Shown here: positions 1-5,769 of the stretch, in pieces
Numbering within the stretch: the stretch's first letter is position 1
Layout of the letters: every line of letters starts with the position of its first letter
Program-made: the position numbers and the translations under genes
NCBI GenBank assembly: GCA_016267585.1
Contig: JACQUT010000047.1
Span: forward strand, 1-5,769
Direction: 5' to 3'
Source: Cyanobacteria bacterium NC_groundwater_1444_Ag_S-0.65um_54_12
GTDB lineage: Bacteria > Cyanobacteriota > Sericytochromatia > S15B-MN24 > VGJW01
DNA length: 5,769 bases
Notes under the pieces: model-generated
The model's database searches: none
What the model was told of the DNA's origin: nothing
The model's input: the letters and a program-made list of their open reading frames with translations, nothing else

Positions 1-28
1 CCTATGGTAGGCTAAAGACAAATGTCAA
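1..28 (-). promoter_or_regulatory. Possible leftward promoter after the DUF1292 gene
   Basis: On the minus strand a perfect -35 hexamer TTGACA (23-28) is followed, after 16 bases, by CATAGG (1-6), a poor 3 of 6 match to TATAAT that touches the window edge. The -35 overlaps a small palindrome, GACATTTGTC (17-26). It lies just past the DUF1292 stop, so it could drive a gene to the left of this window. Only the -35 is convincing; the rest is inference. Confidence 0.3.
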
Positions 29-36
29 GAAAACGC

Positions 37-360
37 TCAATGAGTTTTGTCTCGCGGTGTACGCTTATTCGACAACTCAGTTTCTTCTTCCTCGGTGGTG
101 TCTTCTACCTCTTCACCGAGTTCTTCCAGGTAGGCCACAACTTGGTTGAACTCGGCTTCGTCTTCAATGACGGACAGCGTATCGTCATCAAAACGCAACA
201 CTAGCACACTCTCTTCGTCTTCTTCTTCGGCATCAGCAGGTAGCAACAAAGCATATTCCTTGCCAGCTACCTCAATAACATCCACCACTTCGAATTCATG
301 TTCGTTGCCCTCTTCATCCTGGAGCGTGATCAAATTATCATTGTCGTCGGTAAGTTCCAT
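37..360 (-). CDS. DUF1292 (UPF0473/YrzB-like) acidic protein
   Basis: This 107-residue protein belongs to the DUF1292 family of small Bacillota proteins (B. subtilis YrzB type), whose biochemical role is not established. The family core is visible at residues 9-41: an I-x-L-x-DEEG turn followed by a beta-rich stretch ending in GKEYALLLP. An acidic loop (44-50) and a second strand region, SVLVLRF, follow. About 39 of 107 residues are Asp or Glu, while four of the six Lys/Arg fall in the last ten residues, giving a short basic tail after a very acidic body. The ATG is three bases after the ruvX stop, with AAAGGA eight bases upstream inside the end of ruvX, so translation is probably coupled. 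The ruvX-DUF1292 pairing is the usual one in Bacillota. Family assignment is from pattern recognition, with high confidence; function is unknown. Confidence 0.9.
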   Translation of the reverse strand: MELTDDNDNLITLQDEEGNEHEFEVVDVIEVAGKEYALLLPADAEEEDEESVLVLRFDDDTLSVIEDEAEFNQVVAYLEELGEEVEDTTEEEETELSNKRTPRDKTH

Positions 361-363
361 ATC

Positions 364-798
364 CTATTTCCTTTCTTTGCTCCGTATTCGATCCAGGTAT
401 CCTTGCAGAATCAAAATGGCCGCTTGCTGATCTATCACACGCTTTCGCTTGGCTCTAGATAGATCCGCAGCTATCAAGGCCCGCTCAGCAATTTTGGTGG
501 TAAATCGCTCGTCCTCACGCTCCACCGGCAAACCAATTACCATCAGCCGACTGATGAAATCATCTACTTCTTGAGCTTGTCGACTTACCTGACCGCTCAA
601 ACTCACTGGGTAGCCTACCACGATCCGCTCAGCCTGGTAAAGTTCAGCCAAGCGAGAAATTTCCTCGACATCGGCCAACCGGTTAGTCCGCTTATGCACC
701 CCCAAACCCTGTGCCGTGATGCCCAGCGGATCACTTATGGCAATACCGATAGTGCGCGAACCAACATCAAGGCCTATTATTCGACGTTGTTCTTCCAT
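364..798 (-). CDS. ruvX: RuvX/YqgF putative Holliday junction resolvase
   Basis: This 144-residue cytoplasmic protein has the RNase H-like fold of the YqgF/RuvX family, annotated as a pre-16S rRNA nuclease or Holliday junction resolvase. Three acidic residues expected at the active site are present: Asp11 in GLDVGSRTIGIAISDP, Glu97 in the DERFTT motif (96-101), and Asp123 in the VIDQQAA helix that precedes the ILQGYLD ending. The substrate-loop motif reads VVGYPVSLSGQ (60-70), a mild variant of the common VVG-P-x-x-x-x-G form. Length is normal for the family. The ATG lies ten bases after the sppA stop with only a weak ribosome binding site (AGAG, overlapping that stop), so expression probably depends on upstream translation. 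The DUF1292 gene follows three bases downstream. The genes before it are unusual, because alaS and UPF0297/ireB normally occupy that place in Bacillota. Confidence 0.95.
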   Translation of the reverse strand: MEEQRRIIGLDVGSRTIGIAISDPLGITAQGLGVHKRTNRLADVEEISRLAELYQAERIVVGYPVSLSGQVSRQAQEVDDFISRLMVIGLPVEREDERFTTKIAERALIAADLSRAKRKRVIDQQAAILILQGYLDRIRSKERK

Positions 799-808
799 TG
801 ACTACACT

Positions 809-3157
809 CTAATACAAGAAAAAACGCGGATCCAATAACCAGGTATCAGTTCGTCCCCAACGAGCCAGTCCGCCAAGGGTCTTACGTAAAGCTGCCGTGG
901 TATCGAGCAAAACTAGCGGATCCGAGGCCAGACGCCAAGGTTGTTGCCCCGGCAGATACACTACCTCTACTTCTTCGTTTCGTATTCCGGCTGCCATTTT
1001 AGCTTCAGCAAGCGCAGTCAATAGTCCACCTTCGCGATCAATCAGACCCAAGGAAAGAGCTCGCTCGCCGCTATAAATATGTCCACCCGCCAGTTCTTTG
1101 GTCTGGCTAGGCGGCAGATGCCTGGCATCGCTCACCAGTTCGAGAAAACGTCCGTAAGTAAAATCTGCACTAGACTGCAACAAGGCGAGCTCATCTGCCG
1201 AAAAAGGCCGGGTCAAAGAGTGCATGTTGGCATACTTTCCCCGTCCGACCATTTCACTGCGAATTGCCAGTTTATCGAGTAGCTCACCGGCACTGAATTT
1301 TCCGACCACTACTCCGATACTTCCAGTTACGCTCCCGGGACTAGCCAGTAACCGATCGGTGCCACAAGCAATCCAGTAACCACCCGATGCAGCTACTCCT
1401 CCCATGCTCACGATCACCGGCTTCGTTTCGCGCAAACGTTCGACTTCGCGTCGGACTGCTTCGGCAGCAACAGCCGATCCGCCCGGGGTATCAAGGCGAA
1501 GTACCACCGCCTTGATACGTTGATCCTCACGTGCCGCGCTTAGCGCTTCGATCAATGTCCTTTCGCCCAAGGTGCGCCCCATAAGCAGATCATCTCCGGA
1601 AAAACCTTCGTTTATGGCTCCCATGGCATGCACAATGGCGATCCGGGGTGGCGACCATGAGCGAATCCGATCCAGGCGCTTGAAACCATCGAATACTGCC
1701 TCGGTTTTGGTCAGCCGCATGAGGTTTTCTGTCAAGGCATCTTCGGGAGCCAGTTCGTCAACTAGACCGACTTGCAACGCTTCAGGAGCGGAAAGGTAGC
1801 CACGATTGACTTGCTCGCGGATTTCCGCAACCGTGCGCTCTCTACCCTCGGCAATACCTGCTATGACCTGCCGGAACTGATCATCCACCAGATCATCCAG
1901 TTGCTGGCGACCCTCTGGGCTATGTTTATGCCTGGTGAAAGACTCCATTGCGGTCTTGTAGGGACCAGTAGAAACGAATTCGGCTTTCAAACCTACCTTA
2001 TCCAGCAACCCGCGATAGAACAACGTTTCATCGGCAAAACTAGTGAAATCGATCACGCCCAATTGATTTAACAATATGCGGTTTGCTGCCGACGCCAAGT
2101 AAATCTCTGAAAAACTCCCGGTGGACAAATAGGCGATTACCACCTTGCCAGCGCCTCTAACCTCCTTGATTGCGTTCCGTACTTCTTGGATATCTGCAAG
2201 CGACGCCGAGACATCACCAATCTTGAGCGCCAGACCAATGACACGGGGATCGCGAACTGCTTGTTCGAGAGCATACAACGTAGGTGCGATGGCAGGCTTC
2301 TGGTCACCACCAGCCAAGAAACCAAATGCCGGTGCTCCAGAGCCGAGATTTCCTGCCAGCTCTATTTCCATGATTTCACGGCCGCCCAGCAAAGAGGCAG
2401 CGCCTCTGGCTTCGCGAAAGCGGAGATAACCGGCCGGTACGGGTGGTAGCTGATTCTGGAGCTGGGTTGCCTTTAACCAACCACCAACATCCCAACGTGG
2501 TGAACTGACCGCCAGCCCGATGGTCAGTGCCGGGTTAAATTGGTTGATTGATTCTGAAGTTCCTGCCAAGCGCAAGAATATCCCGTTGGCAGGCTCGAGT
2601 TCCAATCCCAATTCAGGTACTATTTGCCGGATACCTAGCTTATCAGTCCATCTGCCATCGATACTCAGCGTCAGACGCTCGCCAATGGGGCGCCAAGCTA
2701 AGCCCATCTGATAATTTTTGTCCTCACCCGGTAACGTTCCCCCCAGGTTTCTAGCTACCGCAGCCAGCGAGAGCCAGTTATAAGTACGCCAAAGTAAGCC
2801 GACATCGTAGTCGCCTCCCGTTTTTCCCTGGAAATTGCCCAAACGATAGGATAATCCACCACGCCATCCGGTTGCAAGCGGAATGGCAGAGGCAAAAGTG
2901 ATTTCCTGCCGCCCACCTTCCAAGCTGACTGCCATTCCTCCAGCGCCCAAAGAAAATCCTAGCAATCCGTTCGCTGGACCGGACAAAGCGAGATGAAGCC
3001 CTGGTCCTGGATTCCAACCCAGTCCGGCCGGATTCCATACGGTAGCCATAGCATCTTCGGCCAAGGCTACCGAACTTGAAGTTCCAGAGGCCGGAGCGGT
3101 CCAGGCTGGCATGGCCACCAGACAAAATATCAGGCAAGCCAAAAGAAAGGTGCGCAA
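809..3157 (-). CDS. sppA: SppA-type serine protease with N-terminal beta-barrel-like domain
   Basis: A 782-residue protein, read from a TTG start. Residues 1-21 form a clean signal peptide (MRTFLLACLIFC, then AMPAWTA; cleavage probably after Ala21 or Ala23). Residues 25-250 begin with an A-E-D-A-M-A-T-V-W-NPAGLG motif (NPAG at 42-45) and continue as glycine-rich alternating strands, like outer-membrane barrels of the FadL/PorV type. From about 262 a duplicated SppA peptidase follows. The first half contains GPYKTAMESF, whose Lys401 matches the general-base lysine of E. coli SppA (Lys209). The second half contains VAASGGYWIA, whose Ser591 matches the nucleophile (Ser409), and LDTPGGS and GSVTGSIGV motifs. 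Both catalytic residues are intact, about 190 residues apart as in E. coli (200). SppA enzymes degrade cleaved signal peptides or membrane-associated peptides; the barrel suggests the catalytic part sits in the periplasm, tethered to the outer membrane (inference). An ATG further out (3224-3226) would put 23 unlikely residues before the signal peptide and overlap the upstream gene. Confidence 0.92.
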   Translation of the reverse strand: MRTFLLACLIFCLVAMPAWTAPASGTSSSVALAEDAMATVWNPAGLGWNPGPGLHLALSGPANGLLGFSLGAGGMAVSLEGGRQEITFASAIPLATGWRGGLSYRLGNFQGKTGGDYDVGLLWRTYNWLSLAAVARNLGGTLPGEDKNYQMGLAWRPIGERLTLSIDGRWTDKLGIRQIVPELGLELEPANGIFLRLAGTSESINQFNPALTIGLAVSSPRWDVGGWLKATQLQNQLPPVPAGYLRFREARGAASLLGGREIMEIELAGNLGSGAPAFGFLAGGDQKPAIAPTLYALEQAVRDPRVIGLALKIGDVSASLADIQEVRNAIKEVRGAGKVVIAYLSTGSFSEIYLASAANRILLNQLGVIDFTSFADETLFYRGLLDKVGLKAEFVSTGPYKTAMESFTRHKHSPEGRQQLDDLVDDQFRQVIAGIAEGRERTVAEIREQVNRGYLSAPEALQVGLVDELAPEDALTENLMRLTKTEAVFDGFKRLDRIRSWSPPRIAIVHAMGAINEGFSGDDLLMGRTLGERTLIEALSAAREDQRIKAVVLRLDTPGGSAVAAEAVRREVERLRETKPVIVSMGGVAASGGYWIACGTDRLLASPGSVTGSIGVVVGKFSAGELLDKLAIRSEMVGRGKYANMHSLTRPFSADELALLQSSADFTYGRFLELVSDARHLPPSQTKELAGGHIYSGERALSLGLIDREGGLLTALAEAKMAAGIRNEEVEVVYLPGQQPWRLASDPLVLLDTTAALRKTLGGLARWGRTDTWLLDPRFFLY

Positions 3158-3161
3158 GAAA

Positions 3162-3167
3162 CCTCCT
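3162..3167 (-). promoter_or_regulatory. Ribosome binding site deciding the sppA TTG start
   Basis: A perfect AGGAGG on the minus strand lies four bases before TTG (3155-3157). The residues that follow make a textbook signal peptide (positive charge, hydrophobic core, AxA-type end). This supports TTG as the true start over the ATG 69 bases upstream, which has no good ribosome binding site and lies inside the preceding gene. The four-base spacing is slightly short. Confidence 0.75.
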
Positions 3168-3191
3168 ATAAATATTGCAACATAGTAGCAG

Positions 3192-3596
3192 CTAGCTATT
3201 TTTGAGCGGTAAAACCAGCTTGCCATATGCGAGCTCGACCCTAGCTTGAGGATTACTATTGCAAGGGCACCCCTTATTTAAGCAAACGGTACAGAGTTCG
3301 GCATCTTTTAAGAGGCTATCTCCAGCAAAAAGCTGGTAGTGAGTTTTTTCGACCACCACCGCCGCTCTTTGCCGCACCTGTACACTGGCTGCCAGCTTCA
3401 CGAAATACAGGCCACAATGTCGCACACACCACCCATTTTGCGCTGTTTCCGGTAGATCCAGGGGATAAACTCCCGACCAGCCAAAGGGCCCATGCACTAC
3501 CAATACATCTTGGAGCGGTGTCTGGGCCAGTATATCGGTTTGAAAAGTCATCGACTCTCGGAGCAAGGCTCCTGCTACCATAGGGGTTCGAGCCAT
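3192..3596 (-). CDS. Cysteine-rich hypothetical protein, operon leader
   Basis: This 134-residue protein is not recognised. It has no signal peptide or membrane segment. Its striking feature is six cysteines in two clusters: C57-x2-H60-C61 in the middle, and C102-x2-C105-x4-C110-x-C112 near the C-terminus. Histidines also occur at 36 and 86. This arrangement suggests a bound metal (zinc or an iron-sulfur cluster), but I see no named motif. The N-terminal half contains hydrophobic strands around DVLVVHGPFGW (30-40), and the protein ends in strands rich in Val and Leu. The ATG is preceded by GGAGG (3604-3608) at seven bases, an ideal site, and beats the internal Met16, which lacks one. It is the first gene of the leftward operon, 34 bases ahead of sppA, and is divergent from the nitroreductase-like gene. 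The reading frame is well supported by spacing and ribosome binding site; function is unknown. Confidence 0.75.
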   Translation of the reverse strand: MARTPMVAGALLRESMTFQTDILAQTPLQDVLVVHGPFGWSGVYPLDLPETAQNGWCVRHCGLYFVKLAASVQVRQRAAVVVEKTHYQLFAGDSLLKDAELCTVCLNKGCPCNSNPQARVELAYGKLVLPLKNS

Positions 3597-3641
3597 CTTA
3601 CAGCCTCCGAGTGCGAGATGCGGTATCGGTTATTGCGACCA

Positions 3642-3660
3642 AGCATAGCGCAGCCATGCT
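3642..3660. promoter_or_regulatory. 19-bp dyad in the divergent control region, possible operator
   Basis: The sequence AGCATAGC-GCA-GCCATGCT is an inverted repeat whose 8-base arms match at seven positions around a three-base centre. It lies between the start of the leftward operon (3596) and that of the rightward nitroreductase-like gene (3664 or 3724), where a regulator could control both. Operator function is inference; a small hairpin in the leader RNA is the alternative. Confidence 0.45.
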
Positions 3661-3663
3661 ACC

Positions 3664-3692
3664 ATGACCGCTTATTCGTTCGTTAACATAGT
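3664..3692 (+). promoter_or_regulatory. Possible promoter for the nitroreductase-like gene
   Basis: ATGACC (3664-3669, 4 of 6 to TTGACA) and CATAGT (3687-3692, 4 of 6 to TATAAT) are separated by exactly 17 bases. Transcription would begin near 3699, leaving a short leader that contains the AGGAGG at 3708-3713. If real, it overlaps the ATG at 3664 and supports the downstream GTG start. Matches this weak arise often by chance. Confidence 0.3.
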
Positions 3693-3707
3693 AGATTACT
3701 TTGAGCC

Positions 3708-3713
3708 AGGAGG
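3708..3713 (+). promoter_or_regulatory. Ribosome binding site favouring the GTG start at 3724
   Basis: A perfect AGGAGG is followed ten bases later by an in-frame GTG (3724-3726). The only upstream alternative, ATG at 3664, has no purine-rich site before it, and an in-frame TAG at 3646-3648 bars any earlier start. The other strong genes here also use AGGAGG or GGAGG. The same bases would encode Pro-Gly-Gly if the ATG were used, so chance is possible. Confidence 0.55.
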
Positions 3714-3723
3714 AAGACATTAC

Positions 3724-5658
3724 GTGCCAGAGACCATGCTGCAAAATAGCCATGCTGCATTAGATGTTCTGCAGAGCTTCGTCGCCACGGAACGTGCTAA
3801 CAGCATACTCGGCAAGTTACTAGGTGCGACCATACCAGAACGCGATCAGATCCTCGATCAGGAAATAACGGCATTCGAGAGCGCACTGGAATCAGCAAAA
3901 ATTCAAGCTCGTATGCAAGGAAAGGCAATTACGCTAGACAGCTCAGGTATTTCGCTAACTGCCGGCGGCGATAACTGGACCGTTTACCCTGATGGGAAGC
4001 AAGGTAGATCTTACAGCCAATATCCAGGGTTCGATTTGTTCCTTTCCCAAATAGCTAAGCTGGGCGAACCAGATATGAATGCCACGGTAGCAACAGACAC
4101 TCTATTGGAATGTGCTTACCATGCCTTCTGGTCACCCTCTGCTACCAACTGGCAACCAATGCGAATCATCGAGCTTAGAGGAGCGGATGCCAATCTGGCC
4201 AAACGGCTTGCCCGCTTTACATCCAAAGAGCAAACTGACGAGCCAGGTGACAGTGGCGAGCTGGCTGGTGCGCCAGTCTTGCTGTTACTGCGCCGCGAGC
4301 ATTATGAATCCTTGCTAGGCGATGTCCTTGAACCTTTCGGCTTGGAAGTTACCGCCGGCGAAGAACTCATCGATGCGGGGATTTTCACTCAGGTACTGCT
4401 TGCGGCAGTCGCAGCTAACGGCCTCGCCTTTCGTGAAGTTGCACTCGATACTGATCAAGCAGTTGCTGCCGGTGTTCTGGCCGAGCGGGTTCTGGCGACT
4501 CGCTTGGAGTTTCTGGAAGCTCAAAAGTTGAAAGGTTGCTCTGCGCACTCGGAGCAAAGCTTACCTCAGGCGGTAGCGCGCGAAATTGCCAAGTTAGCTG
4601 CACTCCACGACGCTTTGCAAGAAGGCAATTACGTCCCGTACAGTGTGGTAGTAGTAGCACCACCCCTGCGCGGTCACGTCACGCCTTTTGCCACATTCGC
4701 TACGCTTAGCCTGGCACGTTCCACCCAGCGGGTAGCATCGCCGACCACCGAATATTCCCAGACCGAGCTACTAGCTCTCTGGGAAGCAGCATGCAGCTCT
4801 CTGCCCAGTTGCGAGCGTGAGCTAGTGCACTGTGTCTCTTTTGATTGGCACATGAAAACACCACGCCAGATTGGCGAGGGTATGTTTGAAGCGCTTTACG
4901 GAAAAGGAGCGAATCAGGAAACCAAGCGAGGCGGCACGGGTGGCATCTTGACCAACATCTCTGTTCGTAATTTTCTTGGGCAAGTAGCGAAGAATTCTCC
5001 AGAATTAATAATCGAGACCCTCGGCAGTAATTGGCAAACGTTGGATGATGCAGAATTAACTGAACGGGCGCGAAATATGCCAGTGCGAGCGCAAGATCTG
5101 GGTCGTTACCTGCAAGAGCGTATCTTGCGCGATGGAAGATATCGTTTGGCTAAAGGAATACTGGTGACCGCCGCGCAAAAGTTCGTTTCCGTGCCCATGT
5201 TAGTGCGGATGATGAAGTCTCTGGCTGCTACGTTCGGTAATTTCTTCCTGAAATTCCAGAATACCCATCCCCAAAATGCCATCCTGCTAGCAAATAGCGA
5301 AGCGGGTTCATCGGCCTTACGGGCAATAGGACGAGTCGGCGCAGCCATGACCTACCTGGCGAGAGCGCGCGGTGCTTCAAGCATTATCAAATCAGGGCCG
5401 GTTGACCTGGCACGTGATGCCATAGTCCAGATCTTGCTAGCTAATCCGGATCAGTTGCCGACAGTCGAAGCCATTCGACCCGGACTGCAGCAAGGACGCT
5501 GGGTGCCGTCTCTCACTTTTCAGATAGGAATGCCACTGGCTGGTAGCGATCTGGTGGACGTCGGTACAGCTGGTGAGCATACTGGTCTAGAGGAACGTAA
5601 ACGCGATAAACGCCCACCACGAGCGGATTTTACCGACCACTACTTCCCAGCATTCTAA
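3724..5658 (+). CDS. Two-domain nitroreductase-like (FMN-fold) protein
   Basis: A 644-residue protein from GTG (664 if the ATG at 3664 is used). It appears to contain two nitroreductase-fold halves. First half: WSPSATNWQP (136-145) matches the FMN-binding A-PSA-x-N-x-QPW signature, then APVLLLLRR (183-191), then DAGIFTQVLLAAVAANGL (217-234), the dimer and flavin helix. Second half: LARSTQRVASP (330-340) resembles the R-x-S-x-R opening, with the YSQTELLALWEAA helix (344-356) after it. A degenerate final helix (529-550) and PSLTFQIGMPL (595-605) match the family's closing strand. A fused pair could fold as an internal dimer, as in Acg-type or ThcOx-like proteins. The first 100 residues match nothing I know, and residues 375-520 hold a long atypical insertion. 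No signal peptide or membrane segment is evident, so it is probably cytoplasmic. The substrate is unknown. It stands alone, divergent from the sppA operon. The fold call is fairly secure for the first half, tentative for the second. Confidence 0.8.
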   Translation: MPETMLQNSHAALDVLQSFVATERANSILGKLLGATIPERDQILDQEITAFESALESAKIQARMQGKAITLDSSGISLTAGGDNWTVYPDGKQGRSYSQYPGFDLFLSQIAKLGEPDMNATVATDTLLECAYHAFWSPSATNWQPMRIIELRGADANLAKRLARFTSKEQTDEPGDSGELAGAPVLLLLRREHYESLLGDVLEPFGLEVTAGEELIDAGIFTQVLLAAVAANGLAFREVALDTDQAVAAGVLAERVLATRLEFLEAQKLKGCSAHSEQSLPQAVAREIAKLAALHDALQEGNYVPYSVVVVAPPLRGHVTPFATFATLSLARSTQRVASPTTEYSQTELLALWEAACSSLPSCERELVHCVSFDWHMKTPRQIGEGMFEALYGKGANQETKRGGTGGILTNISVRNFLGQVAKNSPELIIETLGSNWQTLDDAELTERARNMPVRAQDLGRYLQERILRDGRYRLAKGILVTAAQKFVSVPMLVRMMKSLAATFGNFFLKFQNTHPQNAILLANSEAGSSALRAIGRVGAAMTYLARARGASSIIKSGPVDLARDAIVQILLANPDQLPTVEAIRPGLQQGRWVPSLTFQIGMPLAGSDLVDVGTAGEHTGLEERKRDKRPPRADFTDHYFPAF

Positions 5659-5769
5659 TTTACTAGACCCCAGAAACACTTCAAGTAACGGGTTTCTGGA
5701 GCAGCCGGTAAATTGGGATGATCAAAACCTGGCCCACTGCAATCAAGCATCCGCAGCGATCGGTTAGCG
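5655..5769 (-). CDS. C-terminal fragment of RlmI-like class I SAM rRNA methyltransferase
   Basis: Reading leftward from base 5768, 37 codons are open up to a TAG at 5655-5657. The peptide contains FDHPNLPAAPETRYLKCFWG, which closely follows the C-terminal signature of RlmI (YccW-type) 23S rRNA cytosine methyltransferases: D-HP, then P-E-x-x-YLK and a hydrophobic last strand. The gene is cut by the right edge, so its SAM-binding domain and start lie outside. Its stop overlaps the stop of the rightward nitroreductase-like gene by two bases, so the two genes converge with no spacer. The assignment rests on one short but distinctive motif. It was found by reading the edge directly. Confidence 0.75.
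   Translation of the reverse strand, partial: ANRSLRMLDCSGPGFDHPNLPAAPETRYLKCFWGLVN
5670..5699. repeat. 8-bp inverted repeat at the convergent gene ends
   Basis: CCAGAAAC (5670-5677) and GTTTCTGG (5692-5699) form a perfect 8-base stem with a 14-base loop, which itself contains ACTT-C-AAGT. It starts 12 bases after the nitroreductase-like stop and lies within the last codons of the opposing methyltransferase gene. No T-run follows on either strand, so it is not a standard intrinsic terminator, though it could still stabilise or pause the rightward transcript. Confidence 0.35.

Noticed and set aside
80..235. Runs of CTTCTT/TCTTCG resembling a triplet repeat
   Set aside because: These are the complements of Glu and Asp codons in the acidic DUF1292 protein; there is no regular unit.
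146..430. Serine-rich open frame on the plus strand
   Set aside because: It is the antisense shadow of the Glu/Asp codons of the DUF1292 gene, runs into ruvX, and has no ribosome binding site.
2137..3137. Minus-strand open frames inside the sppA gene
   Set aside because: They are frame-shifted shadows of a single intact SppA frame and show no domain or ribosome binding site.
3560..3572. GGAGC-AAG-GCTCC hairpin near the start of the cysteine-rich gene
   Set aside because: A 5-base stem inside a coding region is expected by chance and sits too far into the gene to mask its ribosome binding site clearly.
3492..3686. Plus-strand frame across the divergent control region
   Set aside because: It is antisense to the cysteine-rich gene, has no binding site or recognisable motif, and overlaps both better-supported genes.
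3597..3700. Promoter for the leftward operon
   Set aside because: Candidates such as TTAACG with TAGCAT (19-base spacing) or TATGCT without a -35 were considered; none has both boxes at acceptable spacing, so none is annotated.
4315..4663. Minus-strand frames opposite the nitroreductase-like gene
   Set aside because: Composition is typical of antisense shadows, and the plus strand carries recognisable nitroreductase motifs here.

Overview
The window looks like chromosomal DNA from a bacterium of the Bacillota (Firmicutes) or a close relative, probably one with an outer membrane. A DUF1292 gene sits directly after ruvX, an arrangement typical of Bacillota, and strong Shine-Dalgarno sequences (AGGAGG or GGAGG) precede three genes. 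The SppA-type protease carries an N-terminal region that reads like an outer-membrane beta-barrel, which points to a diderm lineage. Base composition looks balanced by eye, and the tetranucleotide CTAG is not avoided (roughly twenty copies). I cannot name a genus.

Layout. Positions 37-3596 hold four tightly packed minus-strand genes that probably form one operon. In transcription order they are an unrecognised cysteine-rich protein of 134 residues, a long SppA-type protease with signal peptide and barrel-like N-terminus, the Holliday-junction resolvase homologue RuvX, and a very acidic DUF1292 protein. Gaps are 34, 10 and 3 bases, so translational coupling is likely. A divergent control region at about 3597-3723 contains a 19-bp near-perfect dyad. 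Rightward from it runs a single large gene whose product has two nitroreductase-like halves. Its stop codon overlaps, tail to tail, the stop codon of a minus-strand gene that enters from the right edge. Only the last 37 codons of that gene are visible, and they match the C-terminal end of RlmI-type rRNA methyltransferases. No stretch over 300 bases lacks a gene.

Function. ruvX and DUF1292 are housekeeping genes usually found after alaS and the UPF0297/ireB gene. Here the genes before ruvX are the SppA fusion and the cysteine-rich protein instead. The two-domain nitroreductase-like protein and the cysteine-rich protein share a control region but have no assigned pathway. The points most worth following up are the barrel-SppA fusion, the cysteine-rich operon leader, and the orphan double nitroreductase with its shared operator-like dyad. 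No mobile element, CRISPR array, tRNA or rRNA was seen.
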